Part shown: in pieces, positions 1-8,555 of the stretch
How the letters are laid out: every line of letters begins with the position of its first letter
Position numbering within the stretch: position 1 is the first letter of the stretch
Assembly (NCBI GenBank): GCA_050944855.1
Contig: JBMNRU010000014.1
Span: 5,170-69,169 of the forward strand
Origin: Lactonifactor sp050944855
GTDB lineage: Bacteria; Bacillota; Clostridia; Lachnospirales; Lachnospiraceae
DNA length: 64,000 nt
Reading direction: 5' to 3'
Notes under the pieces: model-generated
Databases searched by the model: none
Told to the model about the DNA's origin: nothing
Seen by the model: only the letters and a program-made list of their open reading frames with translations
Position numbers and translations under genes: made by a program

Positions 1-2098
1 TTTTTGTCTCACCAGTCTGTACCGGAACCTTAGCCACCATAGTCTGTGTCTCTGTCAGCTGATATTTTCCGCCGTGGGGCATAAATACGCTGCCTGCCCC
101 GATCGAACCGTCAAATCTTTCTACCAGACCTTTCTGCGAACAAACATTCAAATCTGCCAACGTGTGCAGCCATTTTTCTTTGACGTCGCCCACTTCTTCA
201 CATGGATACAAAGTGCAGTCTTTCTTTGACGGGATCTCTACAAATACATCGGTTTCCTGATGCGCACCGTTTGTATCCAGAAAAGCTCTGGAAATATTTA
301 CAATTTCTTTGCCTCTCCATTCCAGAACCAGTCTTGGTTCTTCTGTAACCTCTGCCACGCAGATTGCTTCCAGATTTTCTTCCTTCGCATAATCCAAAAA
401 CTGATCCACGTCTTTGGGATCTACTACAACTGCCATACGCTCCTGGGATTCCGAAATAGCGATTTCTGTACCATCCAGACCGGCATATTTCTTTGGCACT
501 TTATCCAGATTCACACGAAGACCCGCTGCCAGCTCACCGATGGCTACGGATACCCCGCCGGCACCAAAGTCATTACATTTTTTAATAATATGGCTTACTT
601 CTTCTCTGCGGAACATCCTTTGAATCTTACGTTCTGTGGGGGCGTTGCCTTTCTGTACCTCGGCACCGCACACCTCAATGGATGCTTCCGTATGTACTTT
701 TGAGGAACCGGTAGCACCGCCGATTCCATCGCGGCCGGTTCTTCCGCCCAGCAAGATGATGATATCGCCCGGATCCGATGTCTCACGAATTACCGCGCGT
801 CTTGGAGCCGCTCCCATAACAGCGCCGATCTCCATACGTTTTGCAACATAATTCGGATGATAAATTTCTTTTACATAACCGGTTGCCAGACCGATCTGGT
901 TGCCGTAAGAACTGTAGCCATGTGCCGCACTTCGAACCAGCTTCTGCTGCGGCAGTTTTCCATGCAGGGTCTCCGTTACCGGTACGGTAGGATCTGCTGC
1001 GCCGGTGACACGCATTGCCTGATATACATAGGTACGTCCTGAAAGCGGGTCACGGATGGCTCCTCCCAGACAGGTAGCGGCCCCACCGAAAGGTTCAATT
1101 TCTGTAGGATGATTGTGGGTTTCATTTTTAAAATTGATCAGCCACTCTTCTTCCACACCGTCCACATCTACCGGAACTACAATACTGCAGGCGTTGATCT
1201 CTTCGGATTCCTCCTGATCCATCAGCTTACCCTCGGATTTCAGCTTTTTCATCGCCATTAATGCCAGATCCATCAGACAGACAAACTTATCATCACGTCC
1301 CTTATAAAGCACTTCTCTGTCAGCCAGATATCTTTCATAGGTAGATACCAACGGCTCTTTATAATCACCCTCGCCAAATGTCACATGTTTCAATTCCGTT
1401 GAAAACGTAGTGTGACGGCAGTGATCTGACCAGTAAGTATCCAGCACACGGATCTCTGTCATAGAAGGATCCCGTTTTTCTTCCTGTCGGAAATAGTTCT
1501 GGATATGCCCAAAGTCTTTCAAAGTCATAGCCAGTCCCAGAGAATCATACAATTCTTTTAACTTATTCTCTTCCAGATTCTGAAAGCCTTCTAAAATCAT
1601 AACATCTGCAGGTTCTTCGAAGTCTGCCGCTAACGTTTCTGGCTTCTCCATACCCGTTTCTCTGGAGTCTACCGGGTTAATGCAGTGACCCTTGATTGCC
1701 GCAAACTCCTCTTCGCTGATATCTCCTTCAATTACATAGGTGGTGGCAGACTGAATGATCGGTTCTTCGTCTTCTTTTAAAAACTTCACGCACTGCACGG
1801 CAGAATCGGCTCTCTGATCAAACTGACCCGGAAGGTATTCTACTGAAAATACTCTGGATCCCTCCGCCATGGGGAAAGATTCCTCATATAAGGTATCTAC
1901 CGGCGGTTCCGAAAACACCGTTTTGCATGCAGCAGCAAATACTTCATCCGAAATGTTTTCCACATCGTAACGGATCAGTACGCGCACATTGGTGACTGCG
2001 GAAAGTCCCAGATAGCTTTTGATCTCCTGGGCCAAATCCTTTGCCTGTACGGCAAACTCCGCTTTCTTCTCCACATACACTCGTCTTACATTACTCAT
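1..2098 (-). CDS. purL: Phosphoribosylformylglycinamidine synthase PurL (C-terminus beyond window)
   Basis: Makes formylglycinamidine ribonucleotide from FGAR, glutamine and ATP, the fourth step of de novo purine synthesis. About 699 N-terminal residues are visible, beginning MSNVRRVYVEKKAEF. The start codon at 2096-2098 follows a clear AGGAGG. The N-terminal segment and the first AIRS-type ATP-binding domain are recognisable: a DHCRHTTF motif, FKNETHNHPT, GGAATCLGGAIRDPLSGRTY and GGRTGRDGIGGATG. The protein is therefore the large single-chain form (usually about 1250 residues, with a C-terminal glutaminase domain) used by many Clostridia and Proteobacteria, not the small PurL of the PurLQS complex. 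The reading frame is open to the window edge, so the C-terminal part cannot be checked. It is divergent from a LysR gene. Confidence 0.93.
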   Translation of the reverse strand, partial: MSNVRRVYVEKKAEFAVQAKDLAQEIKSYLGLSAVTNVRVLIRYDVENISDEVFAAACKTVFSEPPVDTLYEESFPMAEGSRVFSVEYLPGQFDQRADSAVQCVKFLKEDEEPIIQSATTYVIEGDISEEEFAAIKGHCINPVDSRETGMEKPETLAADFEEPADVMILEGFQNLEENKLKELYDSLGLAMTLKDFGHIQNYFRQEEKRDPSMTEIRVLDTYWSDHCRHTTFSTELKHVTFGEGDYKEPLVSTYERYLADREVLYKGRDDKFVCLMDLALMAMKKLKSEGKLMDQEESEEINACSIVVPVDVDGVEEEWLINFKNETHNHPTEIEPFGGAATCLGGAIRDPLSGRTYVYQAMRVTGAADPTVPVTETLHGKLPQQKLVRSAAHGYSSYGNQIGLATGYVKEIYHPNYVAKRMEIGAVMGAAPRRAVIRETSDPGDIIILLGGRTGRDGIGGATGSSKVHTEASIEVCGAEVQKGNAPTERKIQRMFRREEVSHIIKKCNDFGAGGVSVAIGELAAGLRVNLDKVPKKYAGLDGTEIAISESQERMAVVVDPKDVDQFLDYAKEENLEAICVAEVTEEPRLVLEWRGKEIVNISRAFLDTNGAHQETDVFVEIPSKKDCTLYPCEEVGDVKEKWLHTLADLNVCSQKGLVERFDGSIGAGSVFMPHGGKYQLTETQTMVAKVPVQTGETK

Positions 2099-2177
2099 GC
2101 CTAGGTCCTCCTAAATTTTATTTTTTATCGGCCAGCACCTGCCCAAAGAGCAGGAACATCTGTATGTTACTCTTGCT

Positions 2178-2207
2178 ATTTCATATATGATTATAGTATC
2201 ATGAAAT
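2178..2207. promoter_or_regulatory. Dyad overlapping the purL -10 in the purL/LysR divergent region
   Basis: ATTTCAT (2178-2184) and ATGAAAT (2201-2207) form an inverted repeat. A minus-strand TATAAT (plus-strand 2190-2195) lies in its centre and is a plausible purL -10 element. The spacing resembles LysR-type operators (T-N11-A class), and the divergent neighbour is a LysR gene, so it may be that regulator's site. No purine riboswitch was recognised in the 180-base intergenic region. Confidence 0.4.
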
Positions 2208-2277
2208 ATATCATTAGTAAAATTAATATATCTAATATTATTTATTAATTATTCTTCTAAATAAGGAGATCTTATCT

Positions 2278-3150
2278 ATGGATATCAGTTATGAATTATA
2301 TCGGGTCTTTTATCATGTGGCCTCCACTTTAAGTTTTTCTCAGGCCTCCAGACAATTGTTTATCTCCCAGTCTGCCGTCAGCCAGTCCATCAAAATGCTG
2401 GAACAAAAACTCGGCCAGACACTTTTTATCCGCAGCACAAAAAAAGTACAGCTCACCCCGGAGGGCGAGCTGCTCTATCGTCATATTGAACCTGCTGTCA
2501 ACCTGATCACGCAGGGAGAACAGCAGTTACTGGATTCTCCCGGTGTAGAAGTTCCTCTTCGCATTGGTGCCAGCGACACCATCTGCCGTTACTTTCTCGT
2601 TCCCTATCTGGAACGGTTTCACCGGGAATTTCCCCATACCCCGATCCATGTTACCAATGCTACCTCCATCGGATGTGTGGACCTTCTGGAAAGCGGTCAG
2701 GCGGACCTGATCGTGGTAAACACTCCCAACACACACCTGGCTGAGCACAGCCGTACCCACACTGTACATTGTTTTCAGGATATTTTTGTGGCCAACCGGA
2801 ACTTCTTCCCACTGGAGGATAAAACCCTCTCTCTTCAACAGATATTGGATTATCCTATCCTGCTTTTAAGCAAAAAAAGCACTACCAGCGCCTTTTTGCA
2901 CCAGCATTTTCTGAACCAGGGGCTACAGCTGAATCCCGAAATTGAATTAAGCAGCAACGACCTGCTCATCGATCTGGCCCGCATTGGACTGGGCATTGCC
3001 TTCGTGCCGGATTACATGCTCTCATTCCCGGACAAAGATCTGATCCCCATCCAGGTACAGGAGGCGCCTCCGACACGTCAGCTGGTACTGGCCTATCAGG
3101 AAAATCACATTTCTCCGGCCGTACAGGCTTTTATGGCCTATTTTTCTTAA
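2278..3150 (+). CDS. LysR-family transcriptional regulator
   Basis: A 290-residue LysR-type regulator. The N-terminal winged HTH (residues about 5-62) contains the typical LSFSQASRQLFISQSAVSQS segment and the following MLEQKLGQTLF wing. The C-terminal two-lobed effector domain starts near residue 90 (PLRIGASDTICRYFLVPYLE). AAGGAG precedes the ATG at good spacing. It is transcribed away from purL, with a dyad between the two genes, so it may regulate itself and/or purL; the effector cannot be told from sequence. Its stop codon overlaps the convergent ridA stop by four bases. Confidence 0.9.
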   Translation: MDISYELYRVFYHVASTLSFSQASRQLFISQSAVSQSIKMLEQKLGQTLFIRSTKKVQLTPEGELLYRHIEPAVNLITQGEQQLLDSPGVEVPLRIGASDTICRYFLVPYLERFHREFPHTPIHVTNATSIGCVDLLESGQADLIVVNTPNTHLAEHSRTHTVHCFQDIFVANRNFFPLEDKTLSLQQILDYPILLLSKKSTTSAFLHQHFLNQGLQLNPEIELSSNDLLIDLARIGLGIAFVPDYMLSFPDKDLIPIQVQEAPPTRQLVLAYQENHISPAVQAFMAYFS

Positions 3151-3518
3151 ACCTCTGCGATCACTTCCACTTCACAGAGCACATTTTTAGGCAGGGTTTT
3201 TACTGCCACACAGGAACGGGCAGGATTTCCGGTAAAATACTGAGCGTAAATACCGTTAAACACTGCGAAATCATTCATGTCGGCCAGATAGCAGGTCGTC
3301 TTCACCGCTTTTTCAAAACTGCTGCCCGCCTCCTTTAGGACTGCTTTTAAATTCTGCATCACACGCTCTGTCTGTTCTTCAATGGTCGTTCCGCAGATTT
3401 CACCTGTTGCAGGATCTAATGCGATCTGACCGGAAGTATATAACATACCATTGGAAATCATAGCCTGTGAATAGGGGCCGATCGCTGCCGGCGCGTTCTT
3501 TGTCTGAATCACTTTCAT
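3147..3518 (-). CDS. ridA: RidA family reactive intermediate/imine deaminase
   Basis: A 123-residue protein of the RidA/YjgF/UK114 family, which hydrolyses reactive enamine/imine intermediates released by PLP enzymes and so protects other PLP enzymes. The family signature is visible throughout: the APAAIGPYSQA start, TSGQIALDP, and the C-terminal NPARSCVAVKTLP and CEVEVIA segments. These include the conserved Arg that binds the substrate carboxylate and the conserved Glu. Length matches the family. AGGAGG precedes the start. It lies 41 bases downstream of the helicase gene in the same direction and may be co-transcribed with it. Confidence 0.93.
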   Translation of the reverse strand: MKVIQTKNAPAAIGPYSQAMISNGMLYTSGQIALDPATGEICGTTIEEQTERVMQNLKAVLKEAGSSFEKAVKTTCYLADMNDFAVFNGIYAQYFTGNPARSCVAVKTLPKNVLCEVEVIAEV

Positions 3519-3559
3519 AATTTTTCTCCTCCTTTTGGTTTCCTATATAGTTTATCGCA

Positions 3560-5947
3560 TTATATCAAATCTGGCTTTTCTGCGTCAAGACGGGACGAGC
3601 GCATCCAGAAAGCCTCACTTTTCTCCGGTATATTTTTTAATATGCAGGTTTCATATTCCTTCCATTCCTGTGGAAACATCTCCTGATATTCCTGCTTCAA
3701 AAAGCGGTCATCCAGAAGCAGAACCACTCCTTTATCCTCCTGGGTGCGAATGACTCTCCCCGCTGCCTGCAGTACTTTATTCATTCCGGGAATCCGATAG
3801 GCATAGTCAAAACCATTTTCTCCCTTCCTGTCATAATAGTCCTTTAAAATTTCCCGTTCTCTTCCAATCTGCGGAATCCCTGTTCCTACAACAGCAGCAC
3901 CGATCAGAGAACTTCCCGTAAGATCGATCCCTTCTGAAAAAACGCCGCCCATCACACAAAATCCCAGCAGCGTCTGACCTGTTCCTTCTGCAAATGCAGA
4001 CAGAAACTCTTCCTTTTCCTGCTCACTCATAGAAGGCTCCTGCAAAATACAGGAAATCTGTTCTGCTCCCGACAGATTGGAAAAACTTTCATACACATCC
4101 CTCATCATTTGATAGGATGGGAAAAATGCCATATAGTTTCCCGGCTTTCCCTGTACCATCTGCTGCAGATACCCGGCAATCCGCAGATACTCCTGCGAAC
4201 CTCTTCGGCTGTAGCGGCTGCTCACATCATATCCGATAAAAAGTCCCAGATTTTCTTTTGCAAAGGGAGATTCAATATAAAGGGTATAGTCATTCTCTCT
4301 GGTGGAAAACAGCTTTTGATAATAAGTGACCGGAAGCATCGTAGCCGAAAAGAAAACAGCGCTGTTTCCTTTATCCAGACAGTTTTGCAGATTAGCCGAC
4401 GGATTTACACAGAACAGATGCATATAAAAACGGCCCTCACTGCCATGCTCCGTATAAATAACATAGTTCTCATCAACCAGATCACAGATATTCAAAAAAT
4501 GACGTACCGCAAAAGAAAACTCCAGAACCTTCTTTTGCAGCTGGGGCTCATGTTCCCCCTCCAGAAATACTTCCATTTCTCCCAGCAAATTCATCAGTGC
4601 AATTGGAAAAGAACCTGTATTGGGAAGAATTTCGTAAGTATCGCAGCTCCGTTTATATTCCAGCAAAATCTTATTGCATTGTCCCAGATAACGTTCCAGC
4701 TTTTTACTGCAGCCCTTCACGGTCCGTTTCATATCCAGAAAATCTTCTTTGCACAGCACGGCGCTGTACATTTTTCTGCCCCGTTCTACCAGATTGTGGG
4801 CTTCGTCGATTAAAAATAAATATTCCCCTTTTACATTTTCTCCAAAAAAGCGGCGCAGATGTACATTCGGATCAAATACATAATTATAGTCACAGATGAT
4901 GGCATCCACCCAGGACGCGGTATCCAGACTCATCTCATAGGGACAGACCTGCCACTTTTCTGCCTGTGCTAAAAGGGTTTCTCTGTCATATGTGTCCCGG
5001 CTGACCAGCATCTCATAGACTGCATCATTTACCCGATCAAAATGGCCCTTTGCATAGGGACATGCCGCCGGGTTGCAGTCCGTCTCTTCACAAAAGCACA
5101 TCTTCTCCTTTGAGGTAAGCGTAATCGTCTTATAAGCCAGACCCTTATCTTTCAAAATAGCGAAGGCTTCCTCTGCCACAGCGCGGGTCACCGTCTTAGC
5201 CGTAAGATAAAAGATTTTATCTCCTTTTTCCATTCCCACAGAACGGATTGCCGGATAAATTACAGACATCGTCTTTCCTACTCCCGTGGGGGCCTGGATA
5301 AATAACTGCCGTCCGCGGATAATCGTCTGATACACTCCTGATACCAGTCTTTTCTGACCTTTTCGATAAGAAAACGGAAAATCCAGCTGCTCGATAGAAG
5401 CTTTCCGTTTTTGTTTCCACTCATATTGAAATTTCACCCATGGATAATAAGAATCCAGAAGATCCTCAAACCATTTTTCTAACTCCGTCGTCTCATAGCT
5501 TTCCTGAAACCGGCGAATATTTTCTGTTTCCATATGGCAATAAGTCATCTGTACGGAAATGGTATCCAAATGGTGCTGCAGGGCATAGATACAGGCATAG
5601 CACTTAGCCTGTGCCAGATGAACTTCTACAGGCTTTTCCAGATAGGAAAAATCCATATAGACACCCTTGATCTCATCAATCATAACACCGGTATCCTCTG
5701 TTATAATGCCATCTGCCCGTCCTTCCAGGCGCAGCAAAAAATCCCCCCAGTCATATTCATAAACCAGCGGGACTTCCGAATGATAAGATAACCCCATACT
5801 TCTTTGTATCTTTCGATGCAGCCGGCTCCCCTTCTGCATAGCCTCCCGGTCGGCAGCTTTCGTTCTGCGATTATCCAGATCTCCACTTCTTAAAACAAAT
5901 TCCACCAAATTTCTTACCGATAATTTTATCTCAGGCTTCTCTTCCAT
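3560..5947 (-). CDS. DinG/XPD-like DNA helicase with N-terminal PD-(D/E)XK-like nuclease domain
   Basis: A superfamily 2 helicase of about 795 residues. Helicase motifs: Walker A QAPTGVGKT (about residue 220), FLIDEAHN (about 380), motif V region GVFSEGIDLTG and motif VI QAAGRVIRTQEDKG. Four cysteines between Walker A and the DEAH box (KMCFCEETDCNPAACPYAKG, about 280-300) match the Fe-S cluster site of XPD/DinG enzymes. The first 150 residues carry a LEGRADGII then VMIDEIKG pattern, as in RecB/Cas4-type PD-(D/E)XK nucleases, so it may be a helicase-nuclease for repair. The upstream ATG at 5959 lacks a ribosome-binding site. The in-frame ATG at 5947 has GGAG at six bases and is preferred. A terminator separates it from the HPr-like gene upstream. 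Confidence 0.87.
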   Translation of the reverse strand: MEEKPEIKLSVRNLVEFVLRSGDLDNRRTKAADREAMQKGSRLHRKIQRSMGLSYHSEVPLVYEYDWGDFLLRLEGRADGIITEDTGVMIDEIKGVYMDFSYLEKPVEVHLAQAKCYACIYALQHHLDTISVQMTYCHMETENIRRFQESYETTELEKWFEDLLDSYYPWVKFQYEWKQKRKASIEQLDFPFSYRKGQKRLVSGVYQTIIRGRQLFIQAPTGVGKTMSVIYPAIRSVGMEKGDKIFYLTAKTVTRAVAEEAFAILKDKGLAYKTITLTSKEKMCFCEETDCNPAACPYAKGHFDRVNDAVYEMLVSRDTYDRETLLAQAEKWQVCPYEMSLDTASWVDAIICDYNYVFDPNVHLRRFFGENVKGEYLFLIDEAHNLVERGRKMYSAVLCKEDFLDMKRTVKGCSKKLERYLGQCNKILLEYKRSCDTYEILPNTGSFPIALMNLLGEMEVFLEGEHEPQLQKKVLEFSFAVRHFLNICDLVDENYVIYTEHGSEGRFYMHLFCVNPSANLQNCLDKGNSAVFFSATMLPVTYYQKLFSTRENDYTLYIESPFAKENLGLFIGYDVSSRYSRRGSQEYLRIAGYLQQMVQGKPGNYMAFFPSYQMMRDVYESFSNLSGAEQISCILQEPSMSEQEKEEFLSAFAEGTGQTLLGFCVMGGVFSEGIDLTGSSLIGAAVVGTGIPQIGREREILKDYYDRKGENGFDYAYRIPGMNKVLQAAGRVIRTQEDKGVVLLLDDRFLKQEYQEMFPQEWKEYETCILKNIPEKSEAFWMRSSRLDAEKPDLI

Positions 5948-5992
5948 ACTCTGCTCCATAACGATAAAGAAAATAAAAGGTCTTTTCTATAG

Positions 5993-6023
5993 AGTAAAAA
6001 AGAGACAGGCTGCTCGCCTGCCT
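5993..6023 (-). terminator. Rho-independent terminator after the HPr-like gene
   Basis: Minus-strand RNA folds GGCAGGC / GCCTGTC (one G-U pair) with a five-base loop, followed by TCTTTTTTAC. It sits just past the HPr-like stop codon. Confidence 0.85.
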
Positions 6024-6038
6024 CCTCATCCATTCTAT

Positions 6039-6266
6039 TTATGCCACTGCGTACTTGTCCAGAAAACCATCAAAATGCTCATCATGTCCAAAACACTTTA
6101 CAGTCAGTTCCTTGGTTAAGTCCATGCTCAAAACACCTAGAATCGACTTTGCGTCAATGACTATACTGTTATAGAAAATATCGATATCAAAATTACATTT
6201 TGAAGCTGCCAGAACTAACTCCTCCGCATCCTCCATAGAAGGTAATTTAATCTTTTTTTCTAACAT
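6039..6266 (-). CDS. HPr-like protein lacking the catalytic histidine
   Basis: A 75-residue protein with the HPr (PTS phosphocarrier) fold pattern. The segment around AKSILGVLSMDL aligns with the HPr regulatory-serine loop (KSIMGVMSLGI), so the Ser corresponding to Ser46 is kept at residue 41. The phosphoryl-accepting His15 region is replaced by LPSMEDAEEL with no histidine. It therefore cannot pass phosphate to sugar permeases in the usual way. Like Bacillus Crh it could be a regulatory-only HPr, phosphorylated on serine by HPr kinase; that role is inferred. It has its own promoter and terminator, so it is monocistronic. Confidence 0.72.
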   Translation of the reverse strand: MLEKKIKLPSMEDAEELVLAASKCNFDIDIFYNSIVIDAKSILGVLSMDLTKELTVKCFGHDEHFDGFLDKYAVA

Positions 6267-6347
6267 GGTAATTCACCCTTTCTCAACCAAAAACATACGC
6301 CCTTTGAGCAATACGCTTTAAATAAAGCTTCCAATTTTTTATGGCTT

Positions 6348-6376
6348 ATTTTACACTATTTTTACTTTCTTGTCAA
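6348..6376 (-). promoter_or_regulatory. Sigma-A promoter of the HPr-like gene
   Basis: TTGACA (6371-6376) and TAAAAT (6348-6353) on the minus strand with a 17-base spacer, about 80 bases upstream of the HPr-like start. The rest of 6267-6563 is AT-rich and shows no gene. Confidence 0.75.
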
Positions 6377-6563
6377 TTTTCTTTCGCTCTAAAGAAATTC
6401 CCTCTCATAGGGCTTCTTCTATAAATAATTTCCAATTTTTTCTGTTTTTATTCTGTGTATTCGGATGTTTTTACCAATTATTTCATTTCTTCACAGCATC
6501 GTCATGACGAAAAAATACTTTTTTTCATGTTTCTTCTGGAAATTTCAGCACTTTTCCACAAAT

Positions 6564-7409
6564 TTACGCCTTAGGCAGATAAGACTTTGCGTCCTCCAGC
6601 TGTGCAACCTGTACCAGCGCAAAATCGCCAGCATCTACTGCAGAGGCAATAGCCGGATCTAACGGCACTTTTCCCATAACCGGGATTTCCAGAGATGCGG
6701 CAATCTCATCAATATGACTCTCTCCAAATACCGGAATCTGCTTTCCGCAGTCCGGACAGGCAACATAACTATAATTCTCGATGACACCAAATACCGGCAC
6801 ATGCATCATCTCTGCCATATTGTATGCTTTCTTTACGATCATCTGTACCAGCTCCTGAGGAGAGGTTACGATCACAACGCCGTCAACCGGAAGAGACTGG
6901 AATACAGTCAACGGCACATCACCTGTTCCCGGAGGCATATCTACAAACAAATAATCTAAATCTCCCCAAATGACATCTGTCCAGAACTGTTTTACCATGT
7001 TAGCAATGATGGGACCACGCCAGATTACCGGAGTTTCTTCTGTAGGCAGGATCAGATTCACTGACATCACCTTAATGAGATTATCTGTGATCATCGGCTG
7101 GATACCTGCATCATTTACCAGCGCCGGACCTTTTAAGCCATACATTCTGGGAATAGAAGGACCTGTAATATCTGCGTCCATAATACCTACCTTCATACCT
7201 GCAGCCGCCATAGCATTCGCCAGAGATGCTGTTACCAGAGACTTTCCGACACCACCTTTACCACTCACAACGCCGATGACTTTCTTGATGCTGGACTGGC
7301 TGTTTAACTCTTCTTTCGGAATCCCTGTGTTCTGTGAATTCTGTGTGCTGTGACTGCAGCCCGCACAGCTTTCTTTATCACATGTAGTACTATTACATTC
7401 TTTTGCCAT
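6564..7409 (-). CDS. mrp: Mrp/NBP35-family P-loop ATPase, Fe-S cluster carrier
   Basis: A 281-residue Mrp/ApbC/NBP35-type ATPase that carries and delivers Fe-S clusters to apoproteins. The deviant Walker A SGKGGVGKS is at residues 49-57, followed by the MDADITGPS and FVDMPPGTGD motifs. Family cluster ligands are present: CPDCGKQ in the C-terminal part for a bridging cluster. An N-terminal Cys cluster (C5, C10, C15, C18) resembles the NBP35-type N-terminal motif that many bacterial Mrp proteins lack. It has its own strong promoter. It is not in an operon with other Fe-S genes here. Confidence 0.92.
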   Translation of the reverse strand: MAKECNSTTCDKESCAGCSHSTQNSQNTGIPKEELNSQSSIKKVIGVVSGKGGVGKSLVTASLANAMAAAGMKVGIMDADITGPSIPRMYGLKGPALVNDAGIQPMITDNLIKVMSVNLILPTEETPVIWRGPIIANMVKQFWTDVIWGDLDYLFVDMPPGTGDVPLTVFQSLPVDGVVIVTSPQELVQMIVKKAYNMAEMMHVPVFGVIENYSYVACPDCGKQIPVFGESHIDEIAASLEIPVMGKVPLDPAIASAVDAGDFALVQVAQLEDAKSYLPKA

Positions 7410-7449
7410 AGTTATCTAATCTCCTTTACTTTGTTACACTTTATATACA

Positions 7450-7478
7450 ATTATCCGACTTTTGTTTCTATTTGTCAA
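7450..7478 (-). promoter_or_regulatory. Sigma-A promoter of mrp
   Basis: Minus-strand TTGACA (7473-7478), 17-base spacer and GATAAT (7450-7455), about 40 bases upstream of the mrp start. Confidence 0.75.
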
Positions 7479-7551
7479 ATACTATACCAGAAGAGTATAC
7501 CCATTTGCTCTTTAATTTTTTCGTCCTGATTTTTTAAAGTTTTATCATAAT

Positions 7552-7587
7552 GATAAAAAATTCCGGAAGTCCTATAACTCCCGGAAT
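7552..7587 (-). terminator. Terminator of the CsoR/RcnR-like repressor gene
   Basis: Plus-strand arms 7560-7570 and 7577-7587 (ATTCCGGAAGT / ACTCCCGGAAT, one wobble) with a six-base loop. Read on the minus strand the hairpin is followed by a T-run (TTTTTTATC). Confidence 0.85.
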
Positions 7588-7591
7588 TGCC

Positions 7592-7978
7592 TTACTTCAT
7601 AAACCGATCAATAGCCTTATTCAGTTCTTCCAGTGCCTGATGGTCTCCCTGTTCAATAGCATCTACAATACAATGTTCAATATGATCCTGCAAGATCACT
7701 TTTCCCGTATTATTGATCGCCGACTTTACGGCAGATAACTGGATCAGTACTTCACTGCAGTCTCTGCCGGATTCCACCATCCGTTTAATGGATTCCAAAT
7801 GTCCAATGGCTCTTGAAAGCCGATTCAATACAGCCTTTGTATGTTCATGACTATGCGTATGGCCTCCCGGCCCATGGGTATGGGGTTGGTCGTCTTCATG
7901 GGGATGATTCTCATGAGAATGTTCAATTACTGTCCCATCCTCCAATATATGTGTATGCATTCCTGTGTGTTCCTTCAT
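7592..7978 (-). CDS. CsoR/RcnR-family metal-sensing repressor with His-rich N-terminus
   Basis: A 128-residue DUF156 (CsoR/RcnR/FrmR) all-helical repressor. The core begins near residue 47 (VLNRLSRAIGHLESIKRMVESG). It carries the C-H-C ligand set typical of Cu(I)-sensing CsoR: Cys74, His99 and Cys103. The first 46 residues are unusual for the family: 13 histidines in a HTH/HSH-rich tail that could bind Ni, Co, Zn or Cu. Such tails are more typical of metallochaperones and transporters. No metal transporter is adjacent, so the target is unknown. It is monocistronic, with a terminator directly after the stop. Confidence 0.85.
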   Translation of the reverse strand: MKEHTGMHTHILEDGTVIEHSHENHPHEDDQPHTHGPGGHTHSHEHTKAVLNRLSRAIGHLESIKRMVESGRDCSEVLIQLSAVKSAINNTGKVILQDHIEHCIVDAIEQGDHQALEELNKAIDRFMK

Positions 7979-8020
7979 AATTACCTCCCGGTCATACGTT
8001 CCTTTGCCAATATATGCCCG

Positions 8021-8251
8021 CTATATCTGAGTAAACGTGTAACGCTGCTTTATCCCTGCCGTCATAATATCATACACAACACTTCCATCTGCATGAATCA
8101 ATTTTTCATAAGAAAATTCCTTTTCATCTTTATATACAGATTCCACAAATGCGTCCAGGTCATCGGTCTCAATTTCCTCAATAAAAACATCCCGCATCTG
8201 ATTGCCGGAACATAAATTAAAAATTTCTCTCACCGCTTCATATTCCTTCAT
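8021..8251 (-). CDS. Small hypothetical protein, 76 residues
   Basis: An acidic 76-residue protein starting MKEYEAVREIFNLCSG with a well-placed AAGGAGG. Family not recognised. No signal peptide or membrane segment is seen. The C-terminal half (VYDIMTAGIKQRYTFTQI) looks like a small alpha/beta fold. Strong ribosome-binding site and sensible codon use support a real gene. It lies upstream of and in the same direction as the metal-sensing repressor, 42 bases away. Confidence 0.6.
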   Translation of the reverse strand: MKEYEAVREIFNLCSGNQMRDVFIEEIETDDLDAFVESVYKDEKEFSYEKLIHADGSVVYDIMTAGIKQRYTFTQI

Positions 8252-8391
8252 ACAAAAGCCTCCTTTATTACTTTCACATTATAGCATGAAAATGAATGAA
8301 TTTCTACCAAAGACTTTTCATCTTTGATGCTTGATTTTTTCTCTGAACTGTGATAAGGTAAGCAAAGTTCATATAAGAAAGAGGTGGAAGG

Positions 8392-8415
8392 ATGATTTAC
8401 TTTTCTTGCAGATAA
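8392..8415 (+). CDS. Seven-codon leader peptide (uORF) of the ABC-F resistance gene
   Basis: ATG-ATT-TAC-TTT-TCT-TGC-AGA-TAA encodes MIYFSCR. It is preceded by a strong ribosome-binding site (GAGGTGGAAGG) that would be hard to explain otherwise. It sits about 200 bases upstream of the ABC-F start and about 105 bases before an intrinsic terminator. That is the layout of ribosome-mediated attenuators of antibiotic-resistance ABC-F genes, where an antibiotic-stalled ribosome on a short uORF prevents terminator formation. The assignment rests on layout; the peptide itself has no known family. Confidence 0.6.
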   Translation: MIYFSCR

Positions 8416-8520
8416 AATCAAATATACAAGCATACTGCGTCTGGGGTATGATTGTAAAAATTGCAGGAAAGTTATCAATCTATTCTCTCATAATACCGTT
8501 ATCATTCTTATGTTATTTGA

Positions 8521-8555
8521 AGCTGCAGGGATTACTTTCTTGCAGCTCTTTTTTA
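8521..8555 (+). terminator. Leader attenuator (intrinsic terminator) before the ABC-F gene
   Basis: AGCTGCA (8521-8527) pairs with TGCAGCT (8541-8547), followed by CTTTTTTTAC. It lies inside the 5' leader, about 57 bases before the ABC-F start, so it must be read through for expression. The segment TTCTTGCAG of the terminator 3' arm also occurs inside the uORF (8403-8411), and TTGCAG recurs at 8461-8466. Either copy could pair with the terminator 5' arm (CTGCA) as an antiterminator. Confidence 0.72.

Noticed and set aside
2099..2277. Purine riboswitch before purL
   Set aside because: No three-way junction with the conserved loop sequences was found in the leader.
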